Source of the DNA: Paramarasmius palmivorus
Taxonomy: Eukaryota; Basidiomycota; Agaricomycetes; Agaricales; Marasmiaceae
Assembly (NCBI GenBank): GCA_037176845.1
Contig: JAYKXP010000001.1
Coordinates: 496,001 to 560,000, forward strand
DNA length: 64,000 nt
Reading direction: 5' to 3'
The position numbers and the translations under genes were made by a program. Below are positions 49,077 to 59,064 of the stretch, piece by piece. The first letter of the stretch is position 1. Each line of letters begins with the position of its first letter. A model generated the notes under the pieces. The model saw nothing but the letters and a program-made list of their open reading frames with translations, ran no database searches and was not told where the DNA came from.

Positions 49077-49532
49077 ATGGCTACCCAAGGTGTAATGCTT
49101 CACGTCCTCTACACAGTGGACCCAAGCAATGTCGACGAATTTCCTCAAGCATCTCTGGCCCGCGCAGCAAAACGTCGTCGCTGAAGAAAAGTGTACCTTT
49201 TTCGAAACCACTGTCAAACGAGAGACCGGAGAGAATACGCCTTACAGAAGGCTGGGATGCGGATATGGATTATCTGATGAATGTGTGTGTTATCTCTGTT
49301 CATTTGCAAGAAGGTTCACTAAATTAATTTCCAGGTCCAGACCAAGAAGGAATACTACAAACCCTACTTTGAAGCTACTAGACCTTTGTTGACGAAGCCA
49401 GGTAGGCCTTTTATCTCAACACTTGCCACTGGGATGTCGATTTATACATTGGCAGGCGTGTTCGAAGTTTTCGAGCGTCTGTCTCCAGAGTGGACGACCG
49501 CCAAGGCAAGCCATACAGCGCTAAAGCCTTAG
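49077..49532 (+). CDS. ABM-fold (antibiotic biosynthesis monooxygenase-like) small protein
   Basis: Small dimeric ferredoxin-like-fold proteins of this family include cofactor-free monooxygenases and heme-degrading enzymes. Start MATQGVMLHVLYTVDPSNVD at 49077. Then FLKHLWPAQQNVVAEEKCTF and FETTVKRETGENTPYRRLG follow. After an intron (about 49283-49334): VQTKKEYYKPYFEATRPLLT. After another (about 49402-49456): VFEVFERLSPEWTTAKAS. The order (VDP..V..F ... A...CTFFE ... T..YYK.Y) matches fungal ABM proteins. One frame change near 49143 (TTTCC) separates the start from the rest. It is probably a base error, otherwise a broken gene. Confidence 0.65.
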
Positions 49533-49716
49533 TATTGTAGCTGCATTTGCCAGTTGTAGTATCATCCAGTTGTAGTATCATTTTGCGATGAACGAAGAGT
49601 TTAGCTCTTTCACCGCCAAGCTAAATCCGTGATGTCGCTTCTATTGATTTTACTAATGCAAACAGGCAGGGGACGTGAGCCTCTAATGCGTCTATGGTCT
49701 AATCTCGCCAAAGTAT

Positions 49717-51664
49717 TCAGTTCAAATACCTCTCCAAAAGACTGTCGAGTTCTCGACGGGCTTCTCCATTCTCTTCCCAGACCTTCCCAGCATCGTTCGA
49801 TATCGCCTCCCAATTTGCCCGCGCGATTCTTCCTTTCTCGCCCTTTATCGTGTCGAGTAACCCCATCATTTCCTTCCGAGCAGATTCTGGGGTGAACGTT
49901 GGTGATGCATCACCACAACGATAAGGTTTCTGCCTGCCCTTCTCACCCGTACGCACTTCGAGAAGTTCGAATCCTGCATTATGTTGCAGGCTTATTAATG
50001 CTGCATTCAAAGGCTGATCACCACCGAAAGGCCAGAAGATCCTAACGACAAATGTTAACACACGGTCTCAGACTGGGCGAAGGTAGATGAACGTACAGTG
50101 GAACATTGTATTCAATCGCTTCTTGAATACTATTCCATCCTCCGTGCGTGAGGAACCACCCTGTCGCCGGATGACTTAGTATGCGCTCTTGCGGCGACCA
50201 AACGACTTCCATAGCATAGGGACTTTCAGTTATGACTTGCTTTAACTCATCGGGGAACTGGCACAGAGGAGATGGGTGTGCGAGGATGAACGGTGTTTTT
50301 GATGATACTAGTTCCTTTATGACCGCAATGAAGATTGACGGATCCTGAGGCCACCAGAATGTGCCAAAGGAAATCTACACAAACCAAATATGAGCGCCAA
50401 CGCGAATAAAGCCGAATTACCAAAACGGGGACGTACATAGAGAACCGATTTCTCTCCGAATTCCGCTTGCATCTTGTCCAAGAATTCGACAACCTCTTTG
50501 GTCGTGTCATTCTCGTTCTTTCGGCTCTCTGGAACTCGGAAGACGGCCATAGGTCCTATTACGGAGAATGATTTGCCTATACTTTCGTAGTATTCTTTGC
50601 AAGCCAGTATGCCTTCGCGTTCGAGAACTGAAGTAGCGATGCATATGATACCATCGCAAGCCTTGACACTTTGGGCAGCCATGGTTACAAAAGTGGCGGT
50701 ACCTCTGATGGTCATCTCGGGAACCTGGTTTGAATATCAGTTAGTCTTCGGAGTACTAGCTCAAAAGAGAATGAATTTCAAGGACCTGTTGCGGATTTAG
50801 CTCATAATCATAGAAAGGTGGGTATCCAGGAATCTGCATGACCTTCCCCTCTGTCGCTTCGAAAATCTGATAAATAAATCTTAACGAACACGGCCGCCGT
50901 GAAACTAAATGGGGGGCTTACTTCGTGGAAAAGTTCAACTATATCCCTTCCAGTCTTGTTCGCCTGCTCTTGAACAAGCAAACAGGCGTCTCCTTTACCA
51001 TCCAAGTGCGAGGGACCCCAGACGGCAATCAAAGAACCAACACTTCCGGTGAACCAGGCTAGAATTGGAACTTGGGACGGAGTGGCCACAGCACGAATTC
51101 CATCAAATAGATACTGCGCAAAAGGCTGGATATTGCGCTAATTAGAATCCTGACGATGGGGATATAAATAGCATTCTCACGTCTACAATGGCGAGTGAAG
51201 GGGAAGGGAGGTCTGCGCAGTTCACGGTTTTGCCGGAGGATAGACACGTCAAACTCCCGGTCTGTTTGAACAGACTCTCAAAAGCAGGAACCACTTCAAC
51301 ATCAATCCTGATAGGGTCAGAGCTTGGCGGCACGACGTTTATTATACTGCAACGAGTTGTGAATGACAACCTAACGGATTCAGGGAGCTCACGTACTTGA
51401 TCTGGGCTTCAATTGCATGATATCGTTCCTGTGGAAGCTTTTCGAGTTCACCCAACAGTTTGGGATGAATAAAGCTGTTTGTCAAGATAGTGAGAACCAC
51501 ATCCTTTCTTGCTTCGGCGATGAGTATCGCAATGGTGATGAGAGGCTTGTTGTGACCTGTTGGGTATACACCCATGAGTGCTAGAAGAACACGATAGGAC
51601 AAGACGCACCCCAAGCAGCGATAGAGTGCAAGACAATGTGTTTCCTGAACTTGGTTCGAGACAT
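49717..51664 (-). CDS. UDP-glycosyltransferase (UGT/GT1 family)
   Basis: Likely transfers a sugar from a UDP-sugar to a small lipophilic acceptor. Start [19 protein letters not shown] at 51664 (exon 1), then [20 protein letters not shown]. Acceptor-domain exons carry [20 protein letters not shown] and IIDGI-like hydrophobic blocks. The sugar-donor domain has [20 protein letters not shown], then the signature block [40 protein letters not shown] and [15 protein letters not shown]. The catalytic-loop His/Gly and the donor-contacting Asp-Gln are present. It ends [10 protein letters not shown] at 49717. About eight exons are read with intact frame. Fungal UGTs of this sort are often detoxifying or tied to secondary metabolites; the substrate cannot be inferred. 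Confidence 0.88.
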
Positions 51665-53064
51665 GGGGTGATTTGGGTCGAATCTTGTGGAAGCACAAGC
51701 GTTATCATGATTGCTTATATATACCAAGGTACTTGGACCTCGAGGCAGCGCCCGAAGTTGCCAGACACGACCTTATTCAATACAGGTTGTCTAATCCGAG
51801 TGACAGTCGTTGAAACGTTGATTGGGTGAGCGCGCGCTCTGCCGTCTGTCCACGCACGCTTTTATTAGTGATGTGGAATTTTCACCGAGTTAGAGAGCAT
51901 TCCGGTAGAATTCCATGCCTTCGAACCACGGATAAACGGCCAGAAGCAGATAGGAGCCATTGCTACAAGCCCGATAGTGTACGTCGAACGAGGGTTTGGT
52001 GGTGGAGTGGAGGCAAAAGCAACTGCCGCGAAGCAGGCGGCAATTTGAACCATTATCTTTAAATTTCCTTAAATGCACCACAATCTTCCAGGCCAGGCTC
52101 CAGCCAAGCTCCAGCATCTGTTGAGAATTTTTTTTGAACCAAGGATACATCAGCCCGAGCCTCGCAAATATCGCCATGGTGATCATTTCGTAGTGAGGAA
52201 TTTGCTTGTCCATGTTGAATATTTTCTGACCAGATTCTCACACTAGTTGAAGAAAATTTCAAGCATGCTAATAAAACATGGAAAGGTGACCACGGGCAAC
52301 GAGAAAAAAAGCTCTCTCAACATAAGTGCGTCTAGTTCCCTTTGGTTCCTCACTGAGTGCTAACGCGACGCATGGGGAAAGCAAGTTGAACAAATCATAT
52401 TCTACGCGTCCGGAGCCTTCAGGTTCGCGACCAACCCCCTTGACAAGCACAGAAACCACGGAGAACGAAACCCCCAAAGCCTCAGCGACTCTGAACCAAG
52501 ATTTCTCCTACTTGGAAGTGTAGCTTCGTCTTTCGAAACCGTTTCTGTATATGCGCCACCTTCCAACGGTTCGACACACACATTTGACACCCACATTCGC
52601 GTCTTTCCTTGTCAAGGAGTGTCCTTCATTGTGTACGTCAGGAAGCCATACCACTTCTACACAATCGTCGAATTGTTGTCTCCGGCTATCGAGCGCTCAC
52701 GCAACGATCCCGGAAATTCTCCATGCCGAGTCCTGGCCTTCTATGGAAGTACCGTAGTTCTCCGTTGTCAAACCAACGATGCATGTTCCCGATTATACGC
52801 TGTGAGTAAAGTGAAGTAGAACTCTGAACTGTCCGTTGAGCCGAGTATACTGACCGGTCCTGGTAGTAAGCAGAAGCCATAGTACATCACTTATCGTCAC
52901 TCAGAATAAGGTCGCCTCACGTGCGGTGAATTTTATCGGGCCAAATTTATAATTTAAATTTTCCTGTGGCAATATCCATCGTGATCTTTACCGCACATTG
53001 TCATCAGTAAGTCGTCCGCTATCAACCCTTGGCTTCTGCTATTGACGAGTAAACCTTCACAAAG
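51665..53064. other. 1.4-kb region without a firm gene
   Basis: Contains two weak candidates. Minus 51865-52213 could be a small two-exon membrane protein (MDKQIPHYEMITMAIFARLG ... YTIGLVAMAPICFWPF). Plus 52362-52819 is a 150-codon stretch open in one frame without an ATG (SSFETVSVYAPPSNGSTHTF within it). Neither shows a domain I recognise. The last 250 bp are upstream of the methyltransferase. Confidence 0.35.
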
Positions 53065-53940
53065 ATGACACTTTCAGTCGCGAGGTCTCTTTTTCTTGGC
53101 TTTTGTGGAACTGTACTCTCAGTAGTGCGTTTTGCTGTCCTCCCCACAATTTCAAATGTGCTCAGGAGACCGTCGCGCATTTTTCGACTTCCTCAAGTAT
53201 ACATGTCTCATTTATGGGCTGCGTTTGCGGATGGTGCGGATAAAACTGCACGTCCGATGAAAGAAAGCGTGATTCCTACTCATGCCCAGGGTGTTGTACT
53301 GGACTTGGGAGCAGGTTGGATATCCTTGTCAGTTCTTTCCCGTTTCTTAGCTAATTCTCGTCTAGGTTATGGTCACACGATTCAATATCTCGACCGAAAT
53401 AGGGTAACACGTTACGTTGCTCTGGAACCCAATGTTTTCATGCATCCCAAACTTCGTCAGGTAGCCAATCAATATGGATACACCGAAACGAATGGCTCAC
53501 TCCTCATCCTTGGTTGTGGCGCGGAAGACCTTCGCACGATTTTCGCAAAGGTTGAAACATCAGAGCATCCCTTCGACACTATCATATCCGTCCTTACCCT
53601 GTGCTCTATCCCCTCGCCTCAGGACACAATGACAAGGATCGTGAAACAGTTACTGAAACCGGGCGGTCGTTTCTTATTATATGAACACGTTAGAAGTCCC
53701 AGGGAGGACGTCACTACATGGCAGCGTGTCTATGGGCCAATATGGAGAATAATGTTTGAGGGATGTAGGCTAGGTCAGCCAAGTGATAAGTGGATTGCAG
53801 ACATGAAGGATCTTGACGAAGACGGGAAGGAAGTGTGTATATGGAGTGAAGGAAAGTGCTGGGGCGATCCCTCTGCTTCTGAGATAGCCTTGATTTGGCA
53901 TATAGCAGGATCCTTCCTGAAAAGGCAGCAAAAGAGATGA
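53065..53940 (+). CDS. METTL7-like class I SAM methyltransferase
   Basis: METTL7 proteins are endoplasmic reticulum/lipid-droplet-associated methyltransferases; human ones act on thiols. The N-terminus MTLSVARSLFLGFCGTVLSV is a hydrophobic anchor. A 51-nt in-frame intron at 53315-53365 (GTTGGA..GTCTAG) must be removed to restore SAM motif I (VVLDLGAGYGHTIQYLDRN). Otherwise the frame reads through with 17 extra residues inside motif I. Downstream are ALEPNVFMHPKLRQ (motif II), GCGAEDLRTIF, FDTIISVLTLCSIPSPQD and KQLLKPGGRFLLYEHVRSP. The end has WQRVYGPIWRIMFEGCRLGQ, typical of METTL7. Spliced length is 274 aa. The acceptor substrate is unknown. Confidence 0.85.
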   Translation: MTLSVARSLFLGFCGTVLSVVRFAVLPTISNVLRRPSRIFRLPQVYMSHLWAAFADGADKTARPMKESVIPTHAQGVVLDLGAGWISLSVLSRFLANSRLGYGHTIQYLDRNRVTRYVALEPNVFMHPKLRQVANQYGYTETNGSLLILGCGAEDLRTIFAKVETSEHPFDTIISVLTLCSIPSPQDTMTRIVKQLLKPGGRFLLYEHVRSPREDVTTWQRVYGPIWRIMFEGCRLGQPSDKWIADMKDLDEDGKEVCIWSEGKCWGDPSASEIALIWHIAGSFLKRQQKR

Positions 53941-54508
53941 AGGAATACAGGTAAGCAATATCGCTAAGAACAAGACTGGGACTGACAAATTACTCAGGAA
54001 ACAGCGACGGTCGATGACGGACTTTGGATGAGCAAAAACAATTAGATTCGGTCCCAAGATCACATGTATAGGAACGAGGCTTCGCCCAAAATGTCCTTCC
54101 CTTTGTTACTTCCTTTGATGGAAATGGCGGGTGAGAAACCCAAAAGGAAGTGCCCATCACCGGTCAATGAAACCTCGCTTAGTTCTTTTTGTGAGGTCTT
54201 ATTGTACTTTTCCATCTCCCACCCGCGCGTGGACAGCACCAATTGTGTTTTCAAAAGCTTCGATGTCTCAAGAGACAAAAGACTTGCCTCTCAAAATTCC
54301 TAGAACGAGTCAACACAAAAGACCAGGGGCATGCAACTCCGATTTTATCCTCGAATATCTCGATGCAATTGTATAGCCGCAATCGGCGCAAGTATTTTTT
54401 TTGTTCCACCCACTCCAGTTCCAAAATCGTCAGATCCTTCTGGCGTTTCTATAAAACATCTCACAGGAATGAATCAAACCCATCATCGACTCGTACTTTC
54501 TACCAGTC
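53941..54508. other. Intergenic stretch before the MYND gene
   Basis: No recognised gene. Open frames 54060-54278 (minus) and 54131-54376 (plus) appear to be chance. Confidence 0.4.
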
Positions 54509-55491
54509 ATGTCTGCTATTTACGCTCAACCAGCTGCCGCAAACTGGAACTCTCCTGCGACTCATATGCAAAAGCAACGGGGATATCGCATCTGCGACCA
54601 ATGCGGAGCCGTCGAAACACCAATGGCAAGATTCCGCTTATGTGGGGGTTGTGTATGTCCCTGTCCTCTCGAGTCATATTTCGTCTATCTGACTCTTTCT
54701 TTTTTCATGCCTGTTAAGATGACCACTCAATACTGTGTAAGTTCAGTTTGAATTTGCCGCCGTTTCCGTCGATCTGATTTACTCCTTGCAGTCACAAGAA
54801 TGCCAGAAAATTCACTGGCCTGGCCACAAACCCATCTGCCAGCACACTAAATCGCAAACGGCTAAGGTCGCGGCAGCCTATGCAGTATCGCCAGACGAGA
54901 ATATCGCAAAGAACCTTAGAAAGTTTACCTCAGCGCATACTGCACTTCTTGGCTGGGCTGGGTTCCAGGCACTTCAGCTCAAGCGCGTTCCATCGAATAT
55001 CCGACAGAACGCTTTGCTCGTCGAGGTCACTCCTCAAAACCACTCAGACTCGCATCGTCGGTAAGCGAACACTAATTTTGTATCTGGGCCGTTCCTGATA
55101 GTTTTCTTTAGCTTCTCTATCGCTGCTACACACATCGTTCCTCGGAAATACATTCGTGACCCACTTGTCCTCAACGATATTCAACGGAGAGAAGATCGTT
55201 GCCGTCAGAACGGTGGCATCGGCACTCTGGTCATCATCATCCAATGTGGGAGCGTATCACAAGTGATGCCAGTTGAGGTCGATCCTCCTTCAAGAATCAG
55301 TTGGGACAGCCGAGATGACTGGGAATATGTTTTACAACACTTCGTCGATTCCGGACGAACAGACTTTCAACCTATTTCAACAACGCCGAGAGGGTGAGTG
55401 TCATTTGACAAACCGTGCGCGACACATTTTCTCATTTGTTCCCTCAGAATCTACTACGGATAGATCACTCGACCCTAGTAGACGCACATAG
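54509..55491 (+). CDS. MYND zinc-finger protein
   Basis: MYND fingers bind proline-rich peptides and often sit in transcriptional co-regulators. Start MSAIYAQPAAANWNSPATH at 54509. The finger is split over three exons: RICDQCGAVETPMARFRLCG, GCMTTQYC, SQECQKIHWPGHKPIC, giving C-x2-C, C-x2-C, C-x3-C and H/C ligands. An alpha-helical region follows (AYAVSPDENIAKNLRKFTSA), then AATHIVPRKYIRDPLVLNDI. A last short exon after a GT..AG intron (about 55392-55448) ends SLDPSRRT at 55491. About 270 residues; frame intact. Many such MYND proteins occur in Agaricomycetes; the partner is unknown. Confidence 0.85.
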
Positions 55492-55862
55492 AACGACCCA
55501 ATTTGTTCTACACTATTCCGACGTCGACCGTCGTTCCGTCGCCATTCGTCTTCTTGTTCCCTTTGCATTCGTGTTTCATTTTGGGGACCATCACATTCAA
55601 GATATTTATACCACCGTCGCATATTCATTTACGATACCCGCAAGTCATGTAGTTTTCGCGCATTGTAATTTTGCTGTCCATTGTCGTTCGATGTTGTGTT
55701 ATTAGCGAGAATCAATCTAGTCAAAGACTACTAGTAGAACTTGGTCCAGACTCCGACTCACCATTGGGCGGCGCCGGGTTAGTCCATACCGGATGGGGTT
55801 AGGGTTATAGGCTTGGTACTCACAGCGTCATCGATTCGGTGGAACTTTCAGCAGCTACCATC
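55492..55862. promoter_or_regulatory. Upstream region of YPI1
   Basis: 370 bp between MYND (plus) and YPI1 (plus). No gene was seen. Confidence 0.45.
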
Positions 55863-56417
55863 ATGTCACTTCGTGCTGCACAGCGCAGACCAGGCACCTC
55901 TGCTCCAAGCGACGGGTCAAGAACGATAACCCTTACCGGTGCACCCCCTCATGAAGACGATGAATCAGGCGCAGGTCCAAGTAGTGAATCTTCGTCGAAC
56001 GTTGGGACCTTGAGGCTGAGGGGTGCCACGAAGAAATCCCGGCAACGGGTCGTTTGGAGCGACGATGTAGTAGATAATGAGGGCTGTGGGAGGAAGTCGT
56101 CTAAGAGTGAGTGCTGAACATAATACTACAGCTTCCAAAGCCTAACGGCTCCTCTTTTAGTATGCTGTATATACCATAAACCTCGACGTTTCGACGAATC
56201 ATCGAGCGAGGAAGACTCTGATTCCGACTCCGACTCATCATGTGGAGGGCATGCTCACAACCACTCTCATAGACATGGGAATGAATCTGGGTCTAGCAGT
56301 GAAGGTTTACAGAGCCGGCAAGCGGACTCTAGCGTCACAGAGCTGCAAGAGGATTTGGACGATAGAAATGCATATGAAGTTGCTTCAACTTCAAAGAAAG
56401 GAAAACGTAAAGCATGA
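55863..56417 (+). CDS. YPI1: Type 1 protein phosphatase inhibitor YPI1 / PPP1R11
   Basis: Ypi1 binds and regulates PP1 (Glc7). Start MSLRAAQRRPGTSAPSDGSR at 55863. The conserved TLRLRG segment is followed by QRVVWSDDVVDNEGCGRKSS, where RVVW is the PP1-docking RVxF-type motif. After a 50-nt intron comes ICCIYHKPRRFDESSSEED, the second family signature, including the Cys pair. A His/Asp/Ser-rich tail follows (HAHNHSHRHGNES). It ends KKGKRKA at 56417. Size (about 165 aa) and motif order match fungal Ypi1. Convergent with the FHPDRW paralogue A, 236 bp away. Confidence 0.92.
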
Positions 56418-56653
56418 GGTACTTGCCCAAGTCTGGCTAGTATCGATTCATCACTGACTTTCCCATCGCAAAGGATGTTCAACCGTCGAAAGTATTTGTA
56501 TGTTATATTCCAGTATCGTTTACATCATTTCACGAGCGTCAAAGTAACAAGACCGAACAATATGTGCGTTCATATAAGTACAGACCAAAAACCACAATTA
56601 CACTAATGTACTTGCTTTAATAAAAGAATAGATAAAACACTTTCCGTATGCCT

Positions 56654-58325
56654 CTACTTTCCTTTGGTATATTCCGAATTTATTGCTTGGGAAACTCTAT
56701 TTCCTGTCGCTTCCAAACACAAGCGAAGCTCTTCGTCCATGACTGTGTTCAACAGACCTCGAGCTCTCCACCTGTCTGGATGGAAGGCCCTTTGAGCTTT
56801 CCCAAGAAGAAGTCGAAAAGGCTTCAGCGTCATTGGTGTGCTCCCGCAAGATCCTAAGAAATTGCTCCACGTCTTCCCACTGGATATCTTTTCGGCGTAA
56901 GCGAGAACGGATTACTGAGGACGGGCCATGGTACTGCGGCAGAGGTCAGTGGCTGGCTTCCGAGCGTCTGATTTCCTCGAATTCATCCAAGACAGCCATG
57001 AAACGGACCATTGCGAGCCCCTTGTTCCAGTCCTCAACAAGCCTCCCATCTCTCAACCAGCAGCGCACCTCTTCCTTTACGGTACCTAACTCCCATTGAA
57101 GTTCGTTGACCCGCTTTTCGTCTCGCATTTGCCTCTGCCTTTCCTGTTCCCTCTCTTTCTCCCTCTCCTTCTCTCTCTCTTCTCGCTCCTGGTCCTCCTT
57201 TGCTCGAAGCTTCTGTAAATTAAGCAGGGCATTTTTAACGTCTCCCGTTCCTCGTGGCCTCCTTCAGCCTTGCGTCCACATCTTTTCGCTTTTCTGCCTC
57301 TAGCTTGCAATTTGATTCGGAGACATCAAGAGCTTTCCTCGTCTGCGTCAAAGATGCATTGGTTTGCTCGAGCTCGGATTCCAGGTCCCGGTGAATCCCT
57401 CGTTGGGTATCAGCCTCGGCGCTCAGCCGTGCAACATCCTCGTTCAAGTCCGACAACCTTCTCTTACAAGAACTAAGCTCCTTTTTACTGCGGTTAACCT
57501 CGGACGTGGAGGTGGAAAGCTTAACCTTCAGCTCTGTAACCTCCTTTCCGGCCTTTTCTCGAGCATCAGTCTGATGGCGAAGGTTGACCTGGCAGTGCTT
57601 CAGCTGTTCTTGCAACGTATTGTTTGAATGTTGAAGGCTTTCGACTTCCATCTGACGAGCGGCCACTTCATTCTCCATTTTGAGTCCTGAGTTCTCTCTC
57701 CCTTGCAGAATACTGTTCCTCTATTTGCTGAGCTTTTCGCCGAACCTCTCTTGCGCTCCTCGTCTACTTCAGCATATAACTTCTTCACCTCCTCCGATGA
57801 CTTCGACGACTCCAAGCGAACGCGATCATTCTCCGCACGTGAAAGCTTGAGGTGCTCGTCGAGTTCCTTGTTGATTGTGATCGCTTCTGTACATCTTGAT
57901 TCCCATTTTGTCATGTCGGAGCTTGCGCATCGTAATTGCCCTTGGAGAGCTTGGTCCCGATTTTTGAAGCTTTCCAATTTCTCCTCTTCACGATTACGCA
58001 TATGGATAATTTTCGCTTGGCGCTTCCGATTCTCCAACTCCAGTCTTCTGTTTTCACGAAGGAGGTACACGGCATATGTTCCCATGACAGTCACAATGAA
58101 CGTCCAAGCTACATCCTTCCACTCCGAGCTCGTTGAAGGGGAAATGCGCCTTGATATTGTACGGTCGGCCGGTGCACCCGGCGGCGCGGGCGACTTCGCC
58201 GCAGGTACCACTTGGGCCGCATTGACCCTCCGGTTGGCATCCGATGGGTTGGAAAGTGGCAATTTGGGTTTTGTGCAGGATATTTCCGGGCCTCTACGCT
58301 CATCTCCATTCGATGGCATGATCAT
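56654..58325 (-). CDS. FHPDRW-domain, membrane-anchored coiled-coil protein (paralogue A)
   Basis: No known function. Start near 58319/58325 (MIMPSNGDERRGPEISCT). A disordered cytosolic region is followed by one span (WKDVAWTFIVTVMGTYAVYLL) and a long charged coiled coil (DEHLKLSRAENDRVRLESSK, CKRRLSDLNEDVARLSAEAD). The C-terminal domain carries LAMVRFMAVLDEFEEIRRSE, SAAVPWPVLSNPFSLTPK, DIQWEDVEQFLRIL, RAFHPDRWRARGLLNTVMDE and GNRVSQAINSEYTKGK. It is clearly homologous to paralogue B. The frame is interrupted at 56816 (A run), 56889 (T run), 56958, and in the coil near 57690 and 57715. Most of these lie in homopolymers. I regard it as a gene whose sequence needs correction, though decay cannot be excluded. 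Confidence 0.75.
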
Positions 58326-59064
58326 GATGCAGCGATCAAGATACTGAATCTCTGTCCCCACGATGCTATGAGACGTTGAGTCAAGGTGCATATGGTCAGA
58401 GTAGCGATTAATATGCGTACCTCCGGCAACCAGAATTACATGCGTTCTCGATATCATTAGCCGCGATCTAGGTAGACGCGTCCAGTGCCTCAGATCGACC
58501 AGAGGCAAAGATAACGTACCACGGTAAAGTCCTGAGCTTGGACATTGTCTATCACATCTTTCGACATTACGCGTCGAGTGCCAGAGAGGAGAAGAATAAT
58601 CACAGGAATATGCATTATTCGAGTAATCTAAACGGAACTGGGGAGCTGAGATGTGGGGGTAGGGATACAAATGCGTGGGCCGTTCTTATATAGCCATTCA
58701 ACAAAGGGAAAAGATGGACAATGAGGTCAATTGAGGCATTGTCCAAAGTGGTGGCCGGCGTACAATCCACGACGCAAGTACGAACAAAGGCCCGAGCCTA
58801 AGGCCTAAGGCCTAAGGATCCGAGACACTTCCGAGACTGGCGTAAGATCTGTATCTGTATATAGTATATATATGTACACATATTATGAGATAGATTTCAA
58901 TCGACTGTACGTTGATATGCCAGTTCCTTAATAGGCCCTCTCTGGCATCTTTGCCACAATAGCGGCCATGGCGATCATTGGCCTGCGACACTGCATTTCT
59001 AACCGATTCCCACCGTGTATCGGTAGCCCTAGGCACCAGTACTTTTTCCCCATGGGCACGTCTA
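58326..59064. promoter_or_regulatory. Intergenic region between paralogues A and B
   Basis: 739 bp, upstream of A and downstream of B. It includes a threefold GCCTAAG microrepeat at about 58796-58817. The frame continuing 5' of A (to 58670) is probably not translated. Confidence 0.5.

Noticed and set aside
51865..52213. Possible small ATP-synthase or respiratory subunit
   Set aside because: Size and one hydrophobic segment fit loosely, but no diagnostic motif was found; kept only as an unassigned frame.
58796..58817. GCCTAAG microrepeat
   Set aside because: Three 7-bp copies only; too short to call a functional element.
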